Origin: TK10-74A sp965217625
GTDB lineage: Bacteria > Chloroflexota > Dehalococcoidia > Bin125
NCBI GenBank assembly: GCA_965217625.1
Contig: OZ244557.1
Span: 1 to 64,000, forward strand
Reading direction: 5' to 3'
DNA length: 64,000 nt
In this document: positions 31,586-41,057 of the stretch, piece after piece
Layout of the letters: every line of letters starts with the position of its first letter
How positions within the stretch are numbered: position 1 is the first letter of the stretch
The notes under the pieces: generated by a model
Databases searched by the model: none
Seen by the model: only the letters and a program-made list of their open reading frames with translations
Told to the model about the DNA's origin: nothing
Translations under genes and position numbers: made by a program

Positions 31586-32686
31586 ATGGATGTCACGACC
31601 CCGCGCCGCGTCGGCGAGAGCGACCTCAGCGTCACGCCGCTCGGCTTCGGCGGCGGCACGATCGGCGGCGCCGCCGTGCCCGACGACGTCGCCCTCGCCA
31701 CGGTGCGCGAGGCCTGGGATCAGGGCGTGCGCTTCTTCGACACCGCGCCCTGGTACGGCATCGGCCGCTCCGAGCGCCGCCTCGGCCTGGCCCTGGGGGC
31801 GCTCGACGCCCGCGATCAATTCGTCCTCAACACCAAGGTCGGCAAGTGGCTCGTGCCCGAGCCCGTCCGCGACGAGAGCCGCAAGACGCTCGGCCCCGAC
31901 GGCTCCCCCCGCACCCCCCGCGACCGGCGCAGCGGCTTCCGCATCGCCTTCGAATACACCTACGACGCCATCCACGCCCAGCACTACGACTCGCGCCAGC
32001 GGCTCGGCCTGGCCGCCGTCGACAGCCTCACGATCCACGACATGGACTGGGGCTACCACGACGCCGGGCAGATGGACGCCCACCTGCGCGAGCTCTCGCG
32101 CGACGGCGGCGGCGGCGCCCGCGCCCTGGAGGAGCTACGCGAGGCCGGCGCCATCCGCGCCATCGGCATCGGCTGCAACCTGCAGCCGCAGAACGCCCCC
32201 AGCTGGCTCGACGGCAGCCACGAGGACCTCTACGAGCGCCTCGTGGAGATGGTCGACCTCGACTTCTTCATCGTCGCCGGCGGCTACACGCTGCTCGAGC
32301 AGCGCGCCCTGCGACGCCTGATGCCCCTCTGCGAGCGGCGCGGCATCGGCGTCGTCATCGCCTCGCCCTACGCCGGCGGCTGGCTCGCCGCGCCCGGCGA
32401 AGCCGCGTACATGTACGCGCCCGCTTCGCCCGACGTCGTCGAGCGCTCCCGCGTCATGCAAGCGACCTGCGAGGCCCACGGCGTGCCGCTGGCCACGGCG
32501 GCGTTGCAGTTCCCCCTCGCCCATCCGGCCGTCGTGGCGGTCATCCCCGGCGCGAAGTCCCCCGCCGAGACGGCCCAGAGCGCCGAGCGCCTGTCCGTCC
32601 CCATCCCCCCCGCCCTCTGGCGCGACCTCAAAGCCCAATCCCTGATCGACCCCGCCGCCCCGACCCCCGGCGAGGCGGTCGGCTGA
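31586..32686 (+). CDS. Aldo/keto reductase (aldose dehydrogenase-like)
   Basis: A 366-residue AKR with the catalytic tetrad in place: Asp52 and Tyr57 (FDTAPWYG), Lys84 (NTKVGK) and His near 148 (TIHDMD). Phosphate-binding residues of the NADP site are in the C-terminal VIPGAKSPAET. The long loop after NTKVGK and the overall length resemble the D-threo-aldose 1-dehydrogenase / L-fucose dehydrogenase branch, so it may oxidise a sugar to its lactone; this is a family-level guess. ATG with GGGAGGAGG upstream and TACACT at 31553-31558 as probable -10. Confidence 0.88.
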   Translation: MDVTTPRRVGESDLSVTPLGFGGGTIGGAAVPDDVALATVREAWDQGVRFFDTAPWYGIGRSERRLGLALGALDARDQFVLNTKVGKWLVPEPVRDESRKTLGPDGSPRTPRDRRSGFRIAFEYTYDAIHAQHYDSRQRLGLAAVDSLTIHDMDWGYHDAGQMDAHLRELSRDGGGGARALEELREAGAIRAIGIGCNLQPQNAPSWLDGSHEDLYERLVEMVDLDFFIVAGGYTLLEQRALRRLMPLCERRGIGVVIASPYAGGWLAAPGEAAYMYAPASPDVVERSRVMQATCEAHGVPLATAALQFPLAHPAVVAVIPGAKSPAETAQSAERLSVPIPPALWRDLKAQSLIDPAAPTPGEAVG

Positions 32687-32722
32687 GGCGGCGTCCCGCG
32701 ATCGCCACCGATGCGGTGTGCC

Positions 32723-32799
32723 TGGTCGGGGCGGTCGGATTCGAACCGACGGCCTCTTGACCCCCAGTCAAGTGCGCTACCGGACTGCGCCACGCCCCG
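32723..32799 (-). tRNA. tRNA-Pro (anticodon GGG)
   Basis: The minus strand gives a complete cloverleaf: acceptor CGGGGCG/CGCCCCG with C1-G72 as usual for bacterial tRNA-Pro, D-stem GCGC/GCGC, anticodon arm CTTGA-CTGGGGG-TCAAG, T-arm GTCGG-TTCGAAT-CCGAC, discriminator A and encoded CCA (32723-32725). Anticodon loop CTGGGGG gives GGG. It lies downstream of mfd on the same strand. Confidence 0.97.
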
Positions 32800-32855
32800 A
32801 GGACACCGCCGCCGGAGTCACGGCCCGAACGGCCCGACGCCGGCGCCCCGTCATC

Positions 32856-35800
32856 CTAGCAACCGGCTCGCGTAGCGGCGTCCGCGGCCTGCGCATCCGG
32901 CAGGGCGTCGCCCAGCGCGACCAGCGCCTGCTCGACGGTGTCCAGCCAGTCGGCCCGCGCGGCCGTTCCGTCGCCGCGCGTCTCGACGCGCAACTGCGTG
33001 CGTCCCAGCCGCGCCCCCGGCGGCAGCGACGCCCGCCGCGCCGCGCCGTCGAACGTCAGCCCCTCGGCCAGCTGCAGCACGACGCGCTGGCCGTCGTACT
33101 GCAACGACGCCGCCCCCACCCGCGCCGCCAGACAGCGCAGGCGCACGGTGCGCAGCAGCGCCTCGACCGGCGCCGGCGGCTCCCCGTAGCGATCGCGCAG
33201 CCCTGCCCGCACGCGCGCCACGCCGTCGGTCGTCTCGACCGCCGCGATCTCCTGGTAGGCGGCCAGCCGGCTGTTGAGGTCGCCCACGTACGACGCCGGG
33301 AGGTGCGCCACCAGAGGCAGGTCGATCGACACCGTGGGCCCCCGCCGCGCCGGCTTAGGCGGCCGCCCCTCCCGCGTCGCTCGCAGCCCCTCGACGCTCT
33401 CGGCCAGCAGCTGCGTGTACAGCTCGAAGCCCACCGCGCCGATCTGACCGCTCTGCTCGGCCCCCAGCAGGTTGCCGGTGCCGCGGATCTCCAGGTCCCG
33501 CAGCGCGATCTGGAAGCCCGCCCCCAGCTCCGTCGCGTCGAAGATGGTCTGCAGGCGCTTCTGCGCCGCCTCGCCCAGCGGGCGCGCGCGGTCGTAGAGC
33601 AGGTAGGCGTAGGCCTGCGCCGCGCTGCGGCCGACCCGCCCCCGCAGCTGGTACAACTGCGCCAGCCCCAGCCGCTGCGCCTGATGGATGATGATCGTGT
33701 TGACGTTGGGGATGTCGAGCCCCGACTCGATGATCGTCGTGCAGACCAGCGCGTCGGCGTCGCCCGCCACGAACGACGTCATCACCTCCTCCAGCTGCCC
33801 CTCCGGCATCTGCCCGTGCCCGACCACGAAGCGCCCCTCCGGCACGAGTTCCCGCAGCCATCTCGCCACCGCCTCGATCGTGCGCACCCGGTTGTGCAGG
33901 AAGTACACCTGCCCGCCGCGCTCGATCTCGCGCAGGATCGCCTCCCGCACGACCTGGTCGTCGGTCTCCATTACGTAGGTCGTGATCGGCAGCCGCTCCT
34001 CGGGCGGCGTCTCGATGGTCGACATGTCGCGGATCGCGCTCAGCGCCATGTGCAGCGTGCGCGGGATCGGCGTGGCCGACAGCGTCAGCACGTCGACCTC
34101 GCGGCGCATCCGCTTGAGCCGCTCCTTGTGCGCGACCCCGAAGCGCTGCTCCTCGTCGATCACGACCAGCCCCAGCGACCTGAACGCCACGTCGGCCTGC
34201 AGCAGCCGGTGCGTCCCGATCACCATGTCCACCGACCCGTCGGCGAGCCCGGCCAGCACCTCGCGCTGCTCGGCGGGCGAGCGGAAGCGCGACAGCATCT
34301 CGACCCGGATCGGGAAGGCCGCCGTGCGCTCGTGCACCGTGTTGATGTGCTGCTGCGCGAGCACCGTCGTCGGCACGAGCATCGCCACCTGCCGGCCCGA
34401 GTCGATCGCCTTGAAGGCCGCCCGCACCGCGACCTCGGTCTTGCCGTAGCCCACGTCTCCGACGACGATGCGGTCCATCGGCCGGTCGCGCTCCATGTCG
34501 AGCTTGACCTCGCGCAGCGCGTCGAGCTGATCGGGCGTCTCGACGTACGGGAACGACGCCTCCAGCTCCATCTGCCAGGGCGTGTCGGGCCCCGCCGCCA
34601 GCCCCGGCAGCACCTGGCGCGCCGCGTAGAGCTGCAGCAGATCCTCGGCCAGCGCCCGCACCGACGCCTGCACCCGCTGCTTCGCCCGGGACCACTGCTG
34701 CGTGCCCAGCCGGGTCAGCGCCGGCGCGTGGTCGCTGGGGCCGACGTAGCGCTGCAGGCGGTGCAGCTGGTCCGTCGGCACGAGCAGGCGGTCCTCGTCG
34801 GCGTAGCGCAGCTCCAGGTACTCGCGCTCCCGCTCGCCGACCGTCTGCCGCGCGATGCCCGTGAACCGCCCGATGCCGTGCTCGATGTGCACCACGTAGT
34901 CGCCGGGCTGCAGGTCCTCGAGGAACGACTCGTGCTGGCGGCGCGGGCGGCCCCGGCGCCGCCGCTGCTTGGCGAAGCCGAACACCTCCGTGTCCGATAG
35001 CAGCACGACGTCGCCGCCCCCGGCCGGCAGCGCCCAGCCGTGCGGGATCGAGCCGCGGATCAGCCGCACCGCCCCGGCTCCCGGCAGCGACGACAGCGCC
35101 GCCTCCTGGGCGGCCGGGATGCCCTCGCCCTCGAACAACTCCGCCAGCCGCGGCGACTGCAACGACACGATGACCGTGCGCCGCCCCTCCCCGCGCCAGT
35201 CCTGCACGCGATCCATCAGCTGCCGCAGCCGCGCCCCGAACGCCTCCACTGGCCCGAAACGCAGCCGTTGCGCCTCGCCCTCGCCGGGCGCGCCTCCGGT
35301 CGCGAAGCGCCGCAGGTCGACCCGCGGCCGGCGACCCGCCACCGCTGCGAACAGCGCCTCCGCCGTCCGATGCGGGAGCGGCATCCCCGGCGGCACGCTG
35401 CCGCGCGCCTCCAGCGACGCCCGCGTGCGCTGCGCCAGGTCGTCGAGTTCCTCCGCGTGGCGGCGGCACTCGTCGGCCTCCTCCCAGACCCAGCGCGTGT
35501 CGTCGGGCAGGTGCTCCCACAGCGCGCCGCCGGCCAGGAACGCCGTCCAGAAGGCCGCGTTGACCGGCGCCTCCCCCTGCGACAGCCGCTCCAGGTCCGG
35601 CGCCAGGCCGGGCACGTCCGCCTCCGACGGCAGCCGCGCGCTGGTCCCGTCCTCCCGCGACAGCGCTGCCAGCAGGTCGCCCGCCAGCGCCCGCATCTCC
35701 GGCTCGACGCGCGCCTCGCTCGCCGGCCCGACCGACGCCGTCTCCACCCGCCCCACCGAGCGCTGCGTCGCCGGGTCGAAGCGGCGCAGGCTCTCGACCT

Positions 35801-36443
35801 CCGACCCGAACAGCTCGATGCGCAGCGGCAGCTCGTCGGTGGGCGGGAAGACGTCGATGATGCCGCCGCGCCGCGTCAGCGTGCCCGGCCCATCGACCAC
35901 CGCCTCGCGCCGGTAGCCCACCGCGTCGAGCGCCCGCAGCAGCGCTTCGGCGTCGAGCGACGCCCCCCGCCGCAGCGGCGCGACCGCCGCGCGCGGCCGC
36001 AGCGTGCCCTGGGCCAGCGCCTGCACGTCGGTCACGATCAGCGGGCGCGACCCCGCGGCCAGCGCCGACAGCACCCGCAGCCGCTCCGCCCCCGCCTCGC
36101 CCGTCGCGCGACGACGCTCGTAGGGCAGGCTCTCCCGCGCCGGGAACGACAGCACCGCGTCCGACGCCCCGGCCGGCAGCCACTCGCGGATCTCCTCCAG
36201 CAGGGCGCGCGCCCGCGCCGGCCTCGGCGTCACGACGATCATCGGCGCGTCGGCCGCCCCGTCGTCATCCCCGATCCCGTACAGCGCCGCGACGACGGCC
36301 GGCTTCGCGCCGTCGGGCACGCCCAGCGTGCGGGCAGCGGCCTCCCCGGCCGTCGGCCCGGCGCGACGCAACTCGTCGGCGACGGCGGGCAGCAGGCCCG
36401 ACAGCAGGCCCGGCGTCGTTTCGTCGATCAGCGGCATCCCCAT
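32856..36443 (-). CDS. mfd: Transcription-repair coupling factor
   Basis: A 1195-residue Mfd, full length for the family. The UvrB-like N-terminal part (RARALLEEIREWLP, FPARESLPYE) is followed by the CarD-like RNA polymerase-interacting domain (GDYVVHIEHGIGRFTGI, residues about 510-526), RecG-type helicase motifs (VGDVGYGKTEVAVRAAF Walker A, LVVIDEEQRFGV Walker B, LSATPIPRTL, GRVGRS) and a TRCF C-terminal domain. It removes RNA polymerase stalled at DNA lesions and recruits UvrA. ATG at 36443 or 36437. It is last in a minus-strand block after pth; a hairpin lies between them. Confidence 0.97.
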   Translation of the reverse strand: MGMPLIDETTPGLLSGLLPAVADELRRAGPTAGEAAARTLGVPDGAKPAVVAALYGIGDDDGAADAPMIVVTPRPARARALLEEIREWLPAGASDAVLSFPARESLPYERRRATGEAGAERLRVLSALAAGSRPLIVTDVQALAQGTLRPRAAVAPLRRGASLDAEALLRALDAVGYRREAVVDGPGTLTRRGGIIDVFPPTDELPLRIELFGSEVESLRRFDPATQRSVGRVETASVGPASEARVEPEMRALAGDLLAALSREDGTSARLPSEADVPGLAPDLERLSQGEAPVNAAFWTAFLAGGALWEHLPDDTRWVWEEADECRRHAEELDDLAQRTRASLEARGSVPPGMPLPHRTAEALFAAVAGRRPRVDLRRFATGGAPGEGEAQRLRFGPVEAFGARLRQLMDRVQDWRGEGRRTVIVSLQSPRLAELFEGEGIPAAQEAALSSLPGAGAVRLIRGSIPHGWALPAGGGDVVLLSDTEVFGFAKQRRRRGRPRRQHESFLEDLQPGDYVVHIEHGIGRFTGIARQTVGEREREYLELRYADEDRLLVPTDQLHRLQRYVGPSDHAPALTRLGTQQWSRAKQRVQASVRALAEDLLQLYAARQVLPGLAAGPDTPWQMELEASFPYVETPDQLDALREVKLDMERDRPMDRIVVGDVGYGKTEVAVRAAFKAIDSGRQVAMLVPTTVLAQQHINTVHERTAAFPIRVEMLSRFRSPAEQREVLAGLADGSVDMVIGTHRLLQADVAFRSLGLVVIDEEQRFGVAHKERLKRMRREVDVLTLSATPIPRTLHMALSAIRDMSTIETPPEERLPITTYVMETDDQVVREAILREIERGGQVYFLHNRVRTIEAVARWLRELVPEGRFVVGHGQMPEGQLEEVMTSFVAGDADALVCTTIIESGLDIPNVNTIIIHQAQRLGLAQLYQLRGRVGRSAAQAYAYLLYDRARPLGEAAQKRLQTIFDATELGAGFQIALRDLEIRGTGNLLGAEQSGQIGAVGFELYTQLLAESVEGLRATREGRPPKPARRGPTVSIDLPLVAHLPASYVGDLNSRLAAYQEIAAVETTDGVARVRAGLRDRYGEPPAPVEALLRTVRLRCLAARVGAASLQYDGQRVVLQLAEGLTFDGAARRASLPPGARLGRTQLRVETRGDGTAARADWLDTVEQALVALGDALPDAQAADAATRAGC

Positions 36444-36465
36444 GTCGCGCCTTTGCCGAACGCCC

Positions 36466-36494
36466 TAAAGGGGCCGGCCCGAAGGCCCGCCCCT
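36466..36494 (-). terminator. Stem-loop with UUCG loop between pth and mfd
   Basis: On the minus strand AGGGGC-G-GGCC-TTCG-GGCC-G-GCCCCT is followed by TTAG. The strong stem and short T stretch suggest a weak terminator or processing point just ahead of mfd. Confidence 0.45.
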
Positions 36495-36555
36495 GCGATG
36501 TCGTATCGAACGGCCGCCCGCGCGACCGCGATCGCCAGTCTACGCCGTTGGCCCG

Positions 36556-37251
36556 TTAGCGGGCCCCGGGCCGCCGTTCCTCCGGCGGCGGCGCGACGCC
36601 GTTGAAGGCGTTCATCGCCGCCTCGACGCCGTCGCGCAGGATCGCGATGACGGCCTCCGCCGCCTGCGCTTCGGCGGCGCGCAGCGCCGCGCGCTCCTCC
36701 GGGATCGGGCTCGACAGCAGGTGGTCGGCCACGACGTCGGGGTGGTGCGACGGCTCGTCGTTGACGTACGGCCGCCCGACGCCGATCCGCACCCGCGGGA
36801 AGTCCAGCGCCCCGATCGTCTCCCGGATCGAGCGCATCCCCTTCTGGCCGCCGTCGCCACCCTCGCCACGCACGCGGATGCGCCCCACCTCGATGTCCAA
36901 CTCATCGACGATCAGGATCAGCTGCCGCGGATGCGCCCGATGCTGCGTCAGCAGCGACTGCACGGCGCGCCCGCTCTCGTTCATGAAGACGCGCGGCTGC
37001 GCCAGCACGACCGGCCCGTACGGCGTCGCGCCCTGCCCGCCGACGAAGAGCTTGGCCTCCTGCGTCAGCGGCAGCGTCAGCCGCTCGCTCAGCAGCCCGA
37101 CGACGCGCGCGCCCGCGTTGTGCCGGTGCGTCGCGTAGCGCCCGCCCGGGTTGCCCAGCCCCACGACGATGTGCGCGTTGTACAGCGGCCGTCCGCCACT
37201 CGAGCGTCCGCCGCCGGAGCGTCCGCGGCCGGGGAGTCGTAAGCGTGGCAT
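36556..37251 (-). CDS. pth: Peptidyl-tRNA hydrolase
   Basis: A 231-residue Pth that frees tRNA from prematurely released peptidyl-tRNA. After about 25 basic Gly-rich residues come IVVGLGNPGGRYATHRHNAG (catalytic His in RHN), KLFVGG, FMNESG, IVDELDIEVGRIRV (catalytic Asp) and GRPYVND. The usual GGHNG segment reads GGQKG here, replacing a His and the tRNA-contacting Asn. ATG 37251 is preceded by GGGAGGG. The basic N-terminal extension is unusual and could indicate an internal start, but no better one is seen. Confidence 0.93.
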   Translation of the reverse strand: MPRLRLPGRGRSGGGRSSGGRPLYNAHIVVGLGNPGGRYATHRHNAGARVVGLLSERLTLPLTQEAKLFVGGQGATPYGPVVLAQPRVFMNESGRAVQSLLTQHRAHPRQLILIVDELDIEVGRIRVRGEGGDGGQKGMRSIRETIGALDFPRVRIGVGRPYVNDEPSHHPDVVADHLLSSPIPEERAALRAAEAQAAEAVIAILRDGVEAAMNAFNGVAPPPEERRPGAR

Positions 37252-37278
37252 CGATCCCTCCCCTCGGCCCGGCCCGGC

Positions 37279-38466
37279 CTACGTTACGACGGTCTCCGCC
37301 GCCCGCAGCGCCGGCACGATCTCGCGCAGCAACTCGACGATCGCGTCCACGTCGGCGCGGCTGTTCTCCAGCCCGAAGCTGAGGCGCAGGCTGCCCGCCG
37401 CCGCGTCCTGATCGACGCCCATCGCCAGCAGCACGTGGCTCGGCTCCCACGACTGCGCCGTGCAGGCGCTGCCGCTCGAGGCCGCCACGCCCGCGGCGTC
37501 GAGCGCCTCCAGCAGCGACTGCCCGTCCACGCCGTCGAAGCGCACGTTGGCGTTGTTCGCCAGCCGGTCGTGCGTCGGGCCGTTGCGCATGGCCCCGGGG
37601 ATCTCGCGCAGCGCCCGCTCGAAGAAGCGGTCGCGCAGGCCGCGCGTGTGCCGCACGTGCAGCTCGCGCTGCTGCTCGGCCAGCTCCAGCGCGACGCCCA
37701 TCCCCACGATGCCGCCCGGATTCTCGGTGCCCGCGCGGCGCGCCCGCTCCTGCCCGCCGCCGGTCTGCTGCGCGAGGAACGGCGTCCCGCGTCGCAGGAA
37801 GAGCGCGCCGACGCCCTTCGGCCCGCGGAACTTGTGCGCCGAGATCGACAGCAGGTCGACGCCCAGCTCCCCGACGTCGAGCGGCAGTTGGCCTGGCGCC
37901 TGCACGGCGTCCGTGTGCAGCGGCACCATGCGCCCCAGCGCCGCCGCCCGATCGCGCAGCGCCGCCGCGACCGCGGCCACCGGCTGCACCGTGCCGACCT
38001 CGTTGTTGGCCAGCATCACGTTGACCAGCACAGTGCGCTCATCGACCGCCGCCGCGACCGCCGCCGGGTCGATGCGCCCCTCCCCGTCCACCTCCACCCG
38101 CTCGATCCCGAAGCCGAAGCGCTCCAGGAACTCGAGCGTGTGCAGCACAGCGTGATGCTCGACCGTCGTCGAGACGATGCGATCGCCCACGCCCGCCAGC
38201 TGCTGCGCGAAGGCCACCCCCTTCAGCGCCAGGTTGATCGACTCCGTGCCGCCGCTGGTGAAGACGACCTCGCCCGGGCGACAGCCCAGCACCGACGCCA
38301 CGCGGTCGCGGGCGTCATCGATGGCGGCCTGCGCCTCGCGGCCCAGCCGGTAGAGGCTGCTGGGGTTGCCGAAGCGGGCCGACAGGTAGGGCGCCATCGC
38401 CCGCGCCACCACCGGGTGGACCGGCGTCGTCGCCGCGTGGTCCACGTAGACGCAGGGATCCGCCAC
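37279..38466 (-). CDS. Cysteine desulfurase (NifS/IscS family), copy 1
   Basis: A 395-residue PLP enzyme that takes sulfur from cysteine for Fe-S cluster or thio-cofactor synthesis. Signature blocks: YVDHAATTPVHP, FTSGGTESINLALKG, STTVEHHAVL, NNEVGTVQP, PLP-lysine in SAHKFRGPKG, and the active-site Cys loop SSGSACTA. GTG 38466 is chosen as it starts 8 residues before the conserved YVDHAATT; no strong ribosome site is seen. It lies 27 bp before pth and after the acdBA genes on the same strand. A second desulfurase is at 59549-60712. Confidence 0.93.
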   Translation of the reverse strand: MADPCVYVDHAATTPVHPVVARAMAPYLSARFGNPSSLYRLGREAQAAIDDARDRVASVLGCRPGEVVFTSGGTESINLALKGVAFAQQLAGVGDRIVSTTVEHHAVLHTLEFLERFGFGIERVEVDGEGRIDPAAVAAAVDERTVLVNVMLANNEVGTVQPVAAVAAALRDRAAALGRMVPLHTDAVQAPGQLPLDVGELGVDLLSISAHKFRGPKGVGALFLRRGTPFLAQQTGGGQERARRAGTENPGGIVGMGVALELAEQQRELHVRHTRGLRDRFFERALREIPGAMRNGPTHDRLANNANVRFDGVDGQSLLEALDAAGVAASSGSACTAQSWEPSHVLLAMGVDQDAAAGSLRLSFGLENSRADVDAIVELLREIVPALRAAETVVT

Positions 38467-38564
38467 GACCGCCCCAATCGCTCGTCGCCGCTCTGGGCCC
38501 GATCTTGGCACATCACGCGCGGATCGCGCGCACAGCGCGTTACGCCGGCCGTCAGCGCGGGCCG

Positions 38565-39998
38565 CTAGGCCGCGCCGCCCGGGTGCAGCGACGGCTTCAG
38601 CGAGACGCTCTTGGCCAGCGCGTTCGCCGCCCGCTCGAAGCTGGGAAACACGGGCAGCCCCGCCTCCTGCAGCGCGTCCCGCGCCTTCAGCGCCGCCGCC
38701 TCGACGTACGACGGGTGCAGCGCCGTCACGAACGGCTTGTCCGACCGCTCCTGGAAGCGCCGCAGCGATCGGATCAGCGACGCCAGCTCCTCCGGCTCGC
38801 GCTCCCAGCGCTGCGCCGCGAACGTCGCCGAGACCTCCATCGCCACCGCGTCGACGTTCGGGTCGTCGGCCATCAGGTCGAGCAGGCGGTCGAGCGCCGC
38901 GCGGTCGGTCATGATCGTGCCCGCCATGTCGAGCGGGTTCTGGTACGACCCCCCGATCACGTTGAAGAACTCCCCCAGCTGCGCGTAGGTCGACTCCGCG
39001 AAGCGCGGCACCTCCCAGCCCTCCCGCGCGAAGGCGTCGGCCAGCGCCACCGACTGGCCGCCCGTCATCGCCATCAGCGCCACCCGACGGCCGCGTCCCG
39101 GCTTCGTGCGCTGCAGCGCGTGCACGACGTCGACCATCTCGTCCAGGCTGCCGACGCTGAGCGCGCCTGCCTGCCGCACGATCGCCTCCCACACCGCCTG
39201 GTCCGTCGCCAGGGCCGCCGTGTGCGACCGCGCCGCCGTCGAGCCGGCCCGCGTCTGGCCGCCCTTCCAGACGACCACCGGCTTGCGCGACGCCGCCGCC
39301 CGCAGCGAGCGCACGAAGCGCCGCCCGTCGCGCGCCCCCTCGATGTACATGCCGATCACGCGCGTGCGCGCGTCGGCCGCCAGGTAGTCGAGGTAGTCGG
39401 CCGCCTCCAGCACGATGCCGTTGCCGAACGAGATCAGCGTGCTGCATACGACGCCGCGCGTCGCGCCCACCAGGCTGAAGTGCATCCCGTGCGTCCCGCT
39501 CTGCGAGATGAAGCCCACCTCGCCCGCCTGCCCGTGTGGCTGGTCGCGGTGAAAGCGCACGCCCAGCCGCGGGTTGTGCAGCCCCATGCAGTTCGGCCCG
39601 ATCAGCAGCAGATCGCCCTCCCGCGCCAGCGCGCCGATCTGCTCCTGCAGCGCGACCCCCTCGGCCTCCCCCGTCTCCGCGAAGCCCGACGTGAACAGCG
39701 TCACGCCGCCCACCGCGGCCGCGATGCAGTCGCGCACGATGATCGGCGCGATCTTGCGCGGCACCGCGCAGACCACGTAGTCGACCGGCTCCGGGATCTC
39801 CGTCAGGCTGGCGAAGTTGGGCACGCCCAGCGCCGCGATGCCCTCGACCTCGCGCGGGTCGACCTGCACCGAGTAGAGGTTGCCCTCGAACGTCTTGAGC
39901 GCGTTGAGCCACATGTAGCCCGACGCCCGCTTGTCGCCCACCACGGCGACGGCCGACGGATTGAGCACGCGCTCCAGGCGATCAAGGGAGATCGGCAT
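38565..39998 (-). CDS. ADP-forming acyl-CoA synthetase, alpha (CoA-binding) subunit
   Basis: A 477-residue CoA-binding plus ligase protein of the NDP-forming acetyl-CoA synthetase family, interconverting acyl-CoA, ADP and phosphate with acid, CoA and ATP. N-terminal CoA-binding domain: AVAVVGDKRASGY, PVDYVVCAVP, LLLIGPNCMGLHNP; then the succinyl-CoA ligase-like part with FISQSGTHG and ARSHTAALA, where the phosphorylated His is expected. ATG 39998 is 6 bp after the beta-subunit gene, so the pair forms one complex. The acid used is not evident. Confidence 0.88.
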   Translation of the reverse strand: MPISLDRLERVLNPSAVAVVGDKRASGYMWLNALKTFEGNLYSVQVDPREVEGIAALGVPNFASLTEIPEPVDYVVCAVPRKIAPIIVRDCIAAAVGGVTLFTSGFAETGEAEGVALQEQIGALAREGDLLLIGPNCMGLHNPRLGVRFHRDQPHGQAGEVGFISQSGTHGMHFSLVGATRGVVCSTLISFGNGIVLEAADYLDYLAADARTRVIGMYIEGARDGRRFVRSLRAAASRKPVVVWKGGQTRAGSTAARSHTAALATDQAVWEAIVRQAGALSVGSLDEMVDVVHALQRTKPGRGRRVALMAMTGGQSVALADAFAREGWEVPRFAESTYAQLGEFFNVIGGSYQNPLDMAGTIMTDRAALDRLLDLMADDPNVDAVAMEVSATFAAQRWEREPEELASLIRSLRRFQERSDKPFVTALHPSYVEAAALKARDALQEAGLPVFPSFERAANALAKSVSLKPSLHPGGAA

Positions 39999-40004
39999 CT
40001 CGGG

Positions 40005-40733
40005 TCAGGCCGGCGTCAGCACGATGCGCGCGTCCACCGCGGTCGCCCCGTCGTGGCGGGCCAGGATCGGGTTCAGGTCGAGCTCTTGCACCTCGGGGTG
40101 CGCCTCCGCGAACTCCGACAGCGATAGCAGGATCGACTCCAGCGCCGAGAGGTCGGCCGGCGGCGTCCCGCGGTAGCCCTCGAGCACCGGGAAGCCCTGG
40201 ATCTCGCGGATCATCTCGGCGGCGTCGTGCGGCTCCAGCGGCACGACGCGGAAGGCCACGTCCTTCAGCACCTCGACCAGCACGCCGCCCAGGCCGAACA
40301 TCAGCACCGGCCCGAACTGCGGGTCCTGCGTCATGCCCATGATGACCTCCGTGCCCGGCGCCGCCATCGGCTGCACCGACACGCCGTCGAACGCCCCGGC
40401 CCCCGCCGCCGCGGCCACCGCCGTCTCGATGCGCGCGTACGCCGCCGACACGGCGCCGGCGTCGGCCAGGTTCAGCTCGACGCCGCCGATGTCGCTCTTG
40501 TGCGTGATCGTGTCCGACACGACCTTCAGCACGACCGGGTAGCCCAGATCCCCCGCGATCGCCGCGGCCTCGGCCGCGCTCGACGCGGCCCGGGTCGGCG
40601 TGACGGGCACGCCCGCCGCGCCCAGCGCCGCCTTCGCCTCGACCTCCGAGAGCAGGTGGCGGCCGGCGCCCCGCGCCGCCGCGAAGATCGTCTGCACGCT
40701 GTCGGTCGGGGCGTCGCACACGCGCTCAGTCAC
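40005..40733 (-). CDS. ADP-forming acyl-CoA synthetase, beta (ATP-grasp) subunit
   Basis: A 242-residue ATP-grasp protein of the family: LSEVEAKAALGAAGVPVTPT, GYPVVLKVVSDTITHKSDIGGV (Lys and His of the nucleotide site, in part), FGPVLMFGLGGVLVEVLKDV, and a C-terminal EVQELDLNPIL. It binds ATP/ADP and works with the alpha subunit encoded just downstream. GTG 40733 has GAGGA upstream. First gene of the minus-strand block that runs to mfd. Confidence 0.9.
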   Translation of the reverse strand: MTERVCDAPTDSVQTIFAAARGAGRHLLSEVEAKAALGAAGVPVTPTRAASSAAEAAAIAGDLGYPVVLKVVSDTITHKSDIGGVELNLADAGAVSAAYARIETAVAAAAGAGAFDGVSVQPMAAPGTEVIMGMTQDPQFGPVLMFGLGGVLVEVLKDVAFRVVPLEPHDAAEMIREIQGFPVLEGYRGTPPADLSALESILLSLSEFAEAHPEVQELDLNPILARHDGATAVDARIVLTPA

Positions 40734-41057
40734 GATGGGTCCTCGCTGCTACTCCGGGCCCCGGGCGCAGGCCCGCGAAATCCGCCCGAGCCTACGGCCG
40801 CGCCGATCGGGTGTCAAAGCGCGGAGGATGATGGTCGATCGTGCCCACGTTGGCAGACGGCACGGCCCGTGGGCATCGCCGACCAGATGCGGGCCATCTG
40901 CCGGGGGATAGTCGGGCAGCGGCTCCGGTTCCGGGAGCCGACGGCGCAGCTCGATCGAGCCCGGGGTGTGTATGCTGGAGGACGAAAGTGCTGATCACGC
41001 GCTGCGAGAATTGTCGCCCGGCGCTGATGATCAGTCCGATGGGAGGAGGTTCCGAGG
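40734..41057. other. Gene-free region between acdB and the HicBA-like pair
   Basis: No convincing gene. It holds a GC-rich hairpin GGCTCC/GGAGCC at 40921-40939 and a TATGCT hexamer at 40971-40976 that is a likely -10 for the HicBA operon, followed by a leader with GGAGGAGG before the HicB start. Confidence 0.5.

Noticed and set aside
32368..32793. Minus-strand frame starting MAQSGSALDWGSRG across the tRNA
   Set aside because: It is a translation of tRNA-Pro and the aldo/keto reductase complement, a common annotation artefact.
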